Origin: Archivesica marissinica | Taxonomy: Eukaryota > Mollusca > Bivalvia > Venerida > Vesicomyidae | Direction of reading: 5' to 3' | DNA: 64,000 nucleotides | Assembly (NCBI GenBank): GCA_014843695.1 | Contig: CM026403.1 | Span: 10,280,111 to 10,344,110, forward strand | Part shown: piece after piece, positions 1-10,000 of the stretch | How the letters are laid out: each line of letters starts with the position of its first letter | Position numbering within the stretch: position 1 is the first letter of the stretch | Made by a program: the position numbers and the translations under genes | The notes under the pieces: generated by a model | What the model was told of the DNA's origin: nothing | Databases searched by the model: none | Seen by the model: the letters and a program-made list of their open reading frames with translations, nothing else

Positions 1-964
1 AACATTGAGGTACCTTACCTCGCTAGCAGCATATCCTGGGTATATCTCAACATTGAGGTAACTTACCTCGCTAGCAGCATACCCTGGGTATATCTCAACA
101 TTGAGGTACCTTACCTCGCTAGCACCATACCCTGGGTATTACTCAACATTGAGGTAACTTACCTCGCTAGCAGCATATCCTGGGTATATCTCAACATTGA
201 GGTAACTTACCTCGTTAGCAGCATACCCTGGGTATATCTCAACATTGAGGTAGCTTACCTCACTAGCAGCATACCCTGGGTATATCTCAACATTGAGGTA
301 ACTTACCTCGCTAGCAGCATACCCTGGGTATATCTCAACATTGAGGTAACTTACCTCGCTAGCAGCATACCCTGGGTATATCTCAACATTGAGGTAACTT
401 ACCTCATTAGCAGCACACCCTGGGTATATCTCAACATTGAGGTAACTTACCTCGCTAGTAACATACCCTGGGTATATCTCAACATTGAGGTAACTTACCT
501 CGCTAGCAGCATACCCTGGGTATATCTCAACATTGAGGTAACTTACCTCGCTAGCAGCATATCCTGGGTATATCTCAACATTGAGGTAACTTACCTCGCT
601 AGCAGCATACCCTGGGTATATCTCAACATTGAGGTAGCTTACCTCACTAGCAGCATACCCTGGGTATATCTCAACATTGAGGTAACTTACCTCATTAGCA
701 GCACACCCTGGGTATATCTCAACATTGAGGTAACTTACCTCGCTAGTAACATACCCTGGGTATATCTCAACATTGAGGTAACTTACCTCACTAGCAGCAT
801 ACCCTGGGTATATCTCAACATTGAGGTAACTTACCTCACTAGCAGCACACCCTGGGTATATCTCAACATTGAGGTAACTTACCTCGCTAGCAGCACACCC
901 TGGGTATATCTCAACATTGAGGTAACTTACCTCGCTAGCAGCATACCCTGGGTATATCTCAACA
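1..964 (-). repeat. 48-bp array of the ETFDH exon 6 / intron junction
   Basis: About 20 head-to-tail copies of a 48-bp unit. On the minus strand each unit is 33 nt of coding exon ([11 protein letters not shown]) plus about 15 nt of intron start, with donor GAG|GTAAGT (variants GTAAGC, GTAAGG). Unit-to-unit differences are single bases. GAGGTAAnTTACCTC around the donor is itself a 7-bp inverted repeat. The array runs off the left edge. Confidence 0.95.
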
Positions 965-1049
965 CCCAGTTCCTCTGCTTGTTGTCCCATCCAACGCACA
1001 AAATTCCCCAGCCTCACTAGGTAGTTACCATGGTTAATCATAGGTGAAC
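931..1049 (-). CDS. ETFDH: ETFDH coding exon 6 (donor duplicated into a tandem array)
   Basis: Acceptor atgaatttaag|GTTCACCTATG; with the G of exon 5 it encodes [20 protein letters not shown], then [20 protein letters not shown], a close match to ETFDH. The first donor is GCGAG|GTAAGT at 930. If it is used the exon is 119 nt and ends in phase 0. The reading frame stays open past this donor through about 17 repeat units until a TAA at 136-138 created by an ATA-to-TAA difference in one unit, so exclusive use of a far-left donor would truncate the protein. Which donor is used cannot be told from DNA. Confidence 0.9.
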
Positions 1050-4000
1050 CTTAAATTCATAAATATGTTTCATAATTATGAAAAATAACACATTATTGCA
1101 TCCATACTCGCCAATAAGACAATTTTTTTACAACAAGATTATGGCCGTAAAGTGGCTTCCCACCTTATAAGTGACAGCTAAAATACAAAAATTTCAAGTT
1201 TTATTTTAAATGTGTTAAATGTGTTATGTTATATTTATATTTGGGGTTTTACGCCTGCATCAGCACCATTTCGGGCTATATCGCCGGCGGGCAGTTTACC
1301 TAACAACACCTCTCCTCGGCAGGCTCCAGCGGTTAACCAGTATTTGGGTGCACCAACCTCCGTAAGAAACTGCCAACTTTTCATATAAATGAGACACAGC
1401 TTGAGCGGGGCTCGAACCTGTGACCATCAGTGATGATAGGTTACAGTGGTATACAAGTCAGCGACCTTAACCACTCGCCCACGGAGGCGGACGTGTTAAA
1501 TGGTATCCATAATTACGTTTTAGAAAAGAAAGCAAGCACCCAACTACACTGAAAATTTCTTCAACTTGCACTGGCTAAGCATGCAATTTATACTGTCTGG
1601 TGTCCATTTATCAACCTGTCTTATATGCGAGTGCATGCCAAATCCACAGAATACAGGACCAAAGTGGGGGGGGGGGGTCATCTTCTAGGTGAGATGACCG
1701 TATATGCGAGTGCATGCCAAATCCACAGAATACAGGACCAAAGTAGGGGGGGGGGGTCATCTTCTAGGTGAGATGGATGGTACAGAATTAAAGTGTTTGT
1801 TGATAATATTATCACCTTATTGAAAGTGCCAGTCTGTTCTCGCTAATCTCTTATTGTGACAACCAGTACTCCCTGTACCCTATCCTTGTGTGTTTTACGT
1901 TTATTTATCGTCGCTACCGGTTGCCCATATGAGTGACGCCTCCTGAAGAGATTTGTCATTTTAGATTTTTGGAGGATAGTGCCATAGCCATATCACAACA
2001 AATTTACATATAATTTGACATGGATGTGCATTTCAATACCATGATAAATTTCATGAACAGAATCTGAGGTGAAACGCTTTAACAACAAATATAATGTTGA
2101 GCATACACTAATTATAGCGTTGATAATATTGTAACTGCCCAGCTTTAAACAATGGGTTAACAATGGAATATTACCCCCCGGTGACCTTCCGGGCAGTATT
2201 TCATCCATGGTTATGTCCATGAGTTTAAACTTTATTTATTTTACAACGATTGCGAAGCTAGTTCTAACAACTTATATTAATCACTCTCGTTGGCGCGGAT
2301 AAAAGCGTATATGCGTTCATTCGCGTGGTAGGAAACCGGACTACCCGGAGAAAACCCACTTGTCCAATCTGGCGACCACCGTACCATCTCACATACTTCC
2401 CTGTCCGAGGATCGAACCCGGTGAGAAGCATGGTGATACCCGGGCAGTATTTCATGCATGGTTAGGTCCCTGGGTGACTAATAAAATCAGACTTCCCCAA
2501 ACAAGCTGGATGGTTTACTCACAGGAACTTATTCAACAGCCCTGGTGATATTTGAACATACAACAATGAGGGCAATAAACACTGTTAATAATGACACAAA
2601 TTAGAGTGGTGGGGGGAGCTACGACCCTTAGACAACCCCATGCATACACATATAGACTCTATATTCTAGAGTGACCCCCTCTGCGATCCCATACTCTTGT
2701 CAATTAGATCTTCTCATTCTTTGGCTTGGCAATATTACGCACATCCACAGTACAATAGACATTAGTTTGTGGTCTCCGACACTTAGAAGGTAATAAGAGA
2801 AATACTTGTCAGGGATCGAACCCGCAACACATGAAGTGGCAGTGCAGAACGTTAACCACTTGGCCTACTTTAGTAATGAGCTGAGCCATGTTCTATTGAC
2901 ACGTTTAAGTCGACTCTTTGGGTTGCAGCACGTTTACAAGAATTGTCTCATGCGGTTAATAAGTTTTTTGTAAATTAGAAACTTTCATCTTACCAGGAAC
3001 CATTGGAATCGATAAACTGTGTTTCTCCGTGAGTACTTTGAACATATCTTTTTTCACTGGAGTTAAAGGCGGGGGCTAAAACATATACAAACACAGAAGC
3101 TGTAACATTACAGGTAATACAAAATGTATCTGCTATATTCACTGTACGCTACAAATACAACAAAATCTATTTTACTATGAAATGTTGAAACAATAAACAC
3201 GATAATCTAATGAAAGGACTGTATCTCAAATTCAGGTTGATTTTCTCGCTCTGAGCTTTATAGCAAAATTCCAAAACGAGTTTCATAAAATATGGTATGA
3301 AGTCACCACAAGTGTAAGATCCTTTTTACCTTTTTATATATTTGCACAAAATAATGCTACTACTTTCATTTTGGCGCCAACTGTCAGCGCAAATTGTCAT
3401 GACGTCACTACGCAAGGCAGCATAATACCGTATTTATGTTTTAAACTGCACCAATACTTGTAGGTAAGTCATTGTCTTTAACGGTTACGTATCAATTCAA
3501 ATATATAAATATTATTTAAACTAAATAGAAATATGCATACCGTAAAGTTTAATTTACAAATTATAAGGATTATTCTCTCAACCAATCAGAATCCTTCCAG
3601 GTGTTATTACACGTGCGTACATATACGAAATTATAAGGATTATTCTCTCAACCAATCAGAATCCTTCCAGGTGTTATTACACGTGTGGACATAATGGAAA
3701 TTATAAGGATTATTCTCTCAACCAATCAGAATCCTTCCAGGTGTTATTACACGTGTGTACATATAGGAAATTATAAGGATTATTCTCTCAACCAATCAGA
3801 ATCCTTCCAGGTGTTATTACACGTGTGGACATATACGAAATTATAAGGATTATTCTCTCAACCAATCAGAATCCTTCCAGGTGTTATTACACGTGTGGAC
3901 ATATACGAAATTATAAGATTGTATTACACTGAATACAAGCAAAGTTATGTGATAAAAATCTATTTTTATGTTATATTTCTGGTTTTACGCCTGCATCAGC

Positions 4001-7000
4001 ACCATTTTGGGCTATATCGCCAGCGGGCAGTTTACCTAATAACACCTTTCCTGGGCAGGCTCCAGCGGTTAACCAGTACTTGGGTGCACCAACCTCCATA
4101 AGAAACTGCCAACTTTTTCATATGAATGAGACACGGCCTGAGCTGGGCTCGAACCAGTGACCATCAGTGATGATAGGTTACAGTGGTATACAAGTCAGCG
4201 ACATTAACCACTCGACCACGGAGGCGGACCGATAAAAATCTATATAAAACTACTACTATTTTAGGAATATGATAAGCCAGTTATAGCATATTTTATATGG
4301 AATACAAATTAAGACTTCTGGTAAAGATTCTGCCATCTGATAGATAAATGCAGCCTTGATAAATACATGCATAGTAGATTTGTGTAGTGTTGTGAAGTGT
4401 AGTTTGGAAGCTGGAATCTGCGGTCCAGTGGTAGAGTGTTGGATTTGGAATTTAAGGGTCCAGGGTTCGATACTCTGCAACAGCTTGTATGTAGTGTTCT
4501 TGAAGGCACCTCACGCATATTGCTTAGTACTGGTTTACGGCTTACGTCGGCTAAGCCTGCATAGGAAAACATGTATAGGTCCCCTCATGGGGCCATAAAG
4601 GGGCCATAAAAGGAAAATAAAATAAATAACCGAATAAAAGACGGATCTGTAGTCCAGTGGTTAACACGTTGGACTGGTAAACCAGGGATTGCGGGTTCGA
4701 TCCCCCATCTGCCCCTAATAAAATTAACAATCTTTCAGATGAGACGTTAAACCGAGGTCTCGTGTAGATGCTTTACACAGTGCACGTAACAGAACCAGAG
4801 GAGATTCTGGAATGGGTCTCTGTCTGTATTATTGCACTATCCTCCAAAAATCTAAAATGATTAATCTCTTCAGGAGGGGTCACTCATATGGGCAATCGGT
4901 AGCGAAGATAAATAAACGTAAAACAATCAAATAACAGAATAATATAAAGTACTTCAGTGTTATCTGGAAGCTATTGTATACTAACAGACAGGGTGAGTAT
5001 TAGTGACATACGTTTATGCTACACTATTTAACATTGCGATGCTTCCTATGTTCTATATTGCGATAATAATTACTTATTGTAACGAGAGACATCGGTCAGT
5101 TACTTCCCCTGAATACTCACTGAAAATAGTCCTATTAAGTGTTTTCCTCAGTGTTTATCGTTGTTTCCTTTGCACAACATGCTAGCAATTTTACTCCATT
5201 TTCGCTTCTAATGATTATTACATTACTAGATCAAAACAGATCTCCTACGGTGCAGTAGCAAATGGCGGTATATGCAATCGGTACTTAATTGTAAAACAAT
5301 GTTATCAGTTAATTAACAACGATTTTGATAAAATCGCATTCATCATAATGCAACATCTGGTCAGGAAACAACAGTAAAAACAAAGGATTCCAACTAAAAG
5401 GACCTATTTACATGTTGGGATCAATCAGAATTTATCTGCCAAGGGAGGTAATATTAAACTAGAGATGTCTCTCATTTGCAATGTGCAGTGTGCGCTTAAC
5501 AGAGATAATACGGTAGGTATATATAGTATAGCTTCTATATAGTATTACCTGCACCATAGCAACAAACACTGTAGATTATATACGCAGTGTCCATACATTA
5601 CAGCACATCATGACAAATGTGACTTTATATATGCAGAATAAATTCTTGCACATGAATGTTATTTTGTACTTCTTTATGAGCTATGAATTGTTTGGTGCTT
5701 TGGAGCTTAGCCGAATTATACATGGCAATAATGAGATATGAGCAGCCATACAGTAAGCAAGATGTTGAGTTCGATTTAGCCTAATTATAAATAGCAATAA
5801 GGAGGTATGAGCAGCCATACAGTAAGCAAGATGTTGAGTTAGATTTAGCCGAATTATACATAGCAATAAGGAGGTATGAGCAGCCATACAGTAAGCAAGA
5901 TGTTGAGTTAGATTTAGCCGAATTATACATAGCAATAAGGAGATATGAGCATCCATACAGTAAGCAAGATGTTGAGTTCGATTTAGCCTAATTATAAATA
6001 GCAATAAGGAGGTATGAGCAGCCATACAGTAAGCAAGATGTTGAGTTCGATTTAGCCAAATTATACATAGCAATAAGAAGGTATGAGAAGCGGTGTTGAT
6101 GCTGGTGAGTTTGTTTTTTAACGCGCATAAGTCAGGTTTTATGATGCAAAACAGAATTGAAAACATTGGTTTCGCATCTCACATGAATGGTCATCCACAT
6201 CCAGGGTCATCCCAATGTATGTGGGGTCATCCCAATGTACAAGGAGTCATCCCAATGTACGAGGGATCGTCCCGATGTATGAAGGGTCGTCCTGATGTGT
6301 GAAGGGTCATCCCAATGTATGTGGGGTCATCCCTATGTACAAGGAGTCGTCCCTATGTACGAGGAGTCGTCCCTATGTATGAAGGGTCGTCCCGATGTAT
6401 GAAGGGTCGTCCCGATGTATGAGGGGTCGTCCCGATGTATGAGGGGTCATCCCGATGTATGAGGGGTTGTCCCGATGTATGAGGGGTTGTCCCGATGTAT
6501 GAGAGGTCGTCCCGATGTATGAGGGGTTGTCCCGATGTATGAGGGGTTGTCCCGATGTATGAGAGGTCGTCCCGATGTATGAGGGGTCGTCCTGATGTAT
6601 GAGGGGTCGTCCCGATGTATGAAGGGTCATCCCGATGTATGAGGGGTCGTCCCGATGTAATGTATGAAGGGTCGTCCCGATGTATGAGGGGTCGTCCCGA
6701 TGTATGAGGGGTCATCCCGATGTATGAGGGGTCGTCCCGATGTACGAGAGTGGTCATCGAGATGTACGTGGGGTCGTCCCGATGTACGAGAGGTCATCCT
6801 GATGTATGAAGGGTCATCCCGATATACTAATCAAGTCACATAAAATACTAAGCAGCTCATGATTTTCAAAACCTGTACATTGATGCGTTTCCCATTGATG
6901 TTGAACATTGTACAGGTAATATAACCTATATTGCTGATGAAGCACTGCATGATATCCATGGCAACGCTTGTTCTTCCGTATGCACAGCAATTGCCGAAAT

Positions 7001-10000
7001 TAGAAAGATACCGGTTCAGACAATACATAAAGTGCAGTCCCGTTGTTTGTACATCACTATAAAAGTATGAGGTATGAAACCAAAACTAACTTCCATGCAT
7101 GTTGGAATAACAGAGATGCAGCAAAATACGAGAGGTCGATATATATTACATTCCTGTACAAGGAGGCAAGGGTCAGAGAGTGCTACTAATTCTAAAATAT
7201 ATAAAGAGATGCATAGATAGAAAAATGTAACTTACGTTCTGCATTCATGACAGAAACATAACATAAATAGCATATATTAAAAAACACACAGATATTCATT
7301 TGACAAATGTAACTATTTAGCCTAGCACACTGAACTGAACATGAAGTGATAGGAAGTCGTGATAGCGCAGTGGATGCGCGTTCGCTTCAGGTGCGAAAGG
7401 TCCGGAGTTCGAGCCCCACTAGAGCCGTTAGGCAAGGCATTTAAATTCCACGTTGCCTCTTCTCTCTCCCTCGTGGCGATGGATTCCATCAGGAATGAGG
7501 TCTCGAGAGTGATTTATATAAGTTGAAATAACTTGTTTCGCAATCGAGCTAAAATAAATTTGTATAAACTAACTGAACATGAAATGTGACTACCAGGATG
7601 TTAATCACATCACATATAGAACATCAAATACCAGGGCTCATTCTAGAGGGTGACATGGTTGAAATAGTCGCCCCAGGGACATTGACTTCACCTCCTGGGG
7701 TCCCCAGTTCTTTCTAAAAATATTTTATTTAAAATGTTCACACAACATTCGGCCCAGCTAGTTACACTGGTCATTGTAAAGCACTCCTTCTATTCAAATG
7801 TTGTATTTAATGGTCATAATTTGTATTTGAACCCTATTTTGTTGAAATTTATTAACCCTTTCAACACCACAGGCCTCTAAATAGGCTTACAAAAAGTGTA
7901 GATCCAGATGATCCGGCTTGTGATGACCCGTCTCATCAGGATCTGCACTTTTTGCCAGTAATATTACTATTTTTAGACAAAATTACCCATTTTGATAAAT
8001 GAACTGGTCCAAATGTAATTTTCTTAATATTTGGTCTAAAAATATCGTGCACCAGTCTATGTCAGTTACTTGGTGTTGAATGGGTTAAATACTACCATTT
8101 AATGACGCACACTTTCTCACTTCTCCCACAAATCCCGACCCAAGATGAGCCCTGGATACTGTGCTTTACTTTTATAAAGTTGTGTATTTTCTATGAATCA
8201 GCTATCAACATGTGAATACATTTATGATTTTATTTCAAAAATAGGCCTGAGCCAAATGGCACAATCAATTTTGCAATAAAATTTCCTAAACCCCATGACG
8301 AAGTTTTCCTTTAACAATTTAACAAAATTACATAAGTACATGTTTTATATAATGTGTTTTGATACAAATACATTCATACGTTCATACAAATTAGCTTCAG
8401 CTGGATTAGGCAGGGTTCATTCTAGGTCAGAATTTTTGGGAGAAGTGAGAAAGCGCGTGATCGCTTCCTTAAATGGTGTTCTTTAATATACTGCTGCAAA
8501 ATAGGGTTAAAATGCACAGTACAACCATTAAATACAACATTTGAATAGAAGGAGTGCTTTATAATGGGCCAGTGTATCTTACTAGACAAAATTTTGTTTG
8601 AAATCGTAAAAACCAAAAAATAATTATTTTTTATTTAGGGAGAAGTGGGGCCCCCAGAGGGCGAAGTCGGGTCCCTAGGGCAACAATTTTGCCCACATCG
8701 CCCTCTAAAATGATCCCTGATTAGGCAATGTGGATACAAGTGTCTTGTCTAAGGACACAACCACCGTGGTTCCGACAGGACTTGTACTCGCATCTCCTTG
8801 GTTATAAGACAGATATCGTATCCAATGAGGGTCTTCAATCACTCTGATATATACAAATTTATCTTATCTCTATCGCAAGTGTTTTACAAAATTAGATTAA
8901 TCGCTCTCGAGACCTCACTTGAGATCACATCCAAGTATGACCACATATGCAATCCGGGTGGTTCGATCCTCGGACCGGGAAGGATGCGAGATGGTATGGT
9001 GGTCGCCAGATCGGACAGGTGGGTATTCTTCGGGTACTCCGGTTTCCTCCCACATCAATGACCACATATACGCTTTCATCTACGCCAACGAGAGTGATTA
9101 ATATAAGTTGTTAGAACTTGCATCGCAATCGTAAAATAAATAAAAGTTTAAACTTTTGAAACATCTGAGGTTCTTGGCGGGGTTAAGTGCAAGGATACCA
9201 CTATAATATATATATTTATATAGAAGTTAACCCTTTCAACACCAAGTAACTGACATGGACTGGTCCATGATATTGTTAGACCAATAAATGAATCAGAAAA
9301 TCACATTTGGACAAGTTCATTTATCAAAATGGGTAATTATGTCTAAAAATAGTCATATCACTGGCAAAAAGTGATGAGACGGCTCGTTACGAGCCGGCTC
9401 ATCTGGATCTACACCTTTTGTAAGCCTATTTAGAGGTATGTGGTGTTGAAAGGGTTAATCTCATAATGTAACAAACATAGAATGCTTACATCTTTTTCTT
9501 TCCAATCTGGGAAGAGTTCGTCTAGTGCTCTTGTTTCTATACATGCTCCAGATAACGTGTGAGCTCCTGTGAAAATAGTACACGTGTCATTATAGGTGAA
9601 TAATCTCACAAACAAAATACAGACATATCATAACAACCATTAACCCATTTCATTCTGGATATATTTAAAGGCTTTTGCAAACAACATAGATCCAGATTAG
9701 CCGCAGCGTGACGCTGCGTGCTGATCAGGATCTATGTTGTTTGCTGCATAGCCAAGTGTCTTAGCAAGATCATCTGAATAGCATGAAATGGGTTAAAATG
9801 CTAATCACAACAAGGGTTGGTTTTACAGACGGATCTGTAGTCCAGTGGTAACACGCTGGACTGGTAATCCAGGGATCACAGGTTCGATCCCCCTCTGACC
9901 CTAATAAAATTAACAGTCTTTCAGATGGGATGTTAAATCGAGGTCTCGTGTCGGTGCTTTACACCGTGCACGTAAAAGAACCAGAGGAGATTCTGGAATG

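Noticed and set aside
139..1041. 300-residue minus ORF starting MINHGNY
   Set aside because: Its Met is an internal ETFDH residue; only the first part is exon, the rest is junction array read through and ends in an array-specific stop.
4643..4715. Genuine tRNA-Thr gene at SINE E heads (also 9831)
   Set aside because: Each is followed by the conserved SINE body, and copies are dispersed; stems are imperfect.
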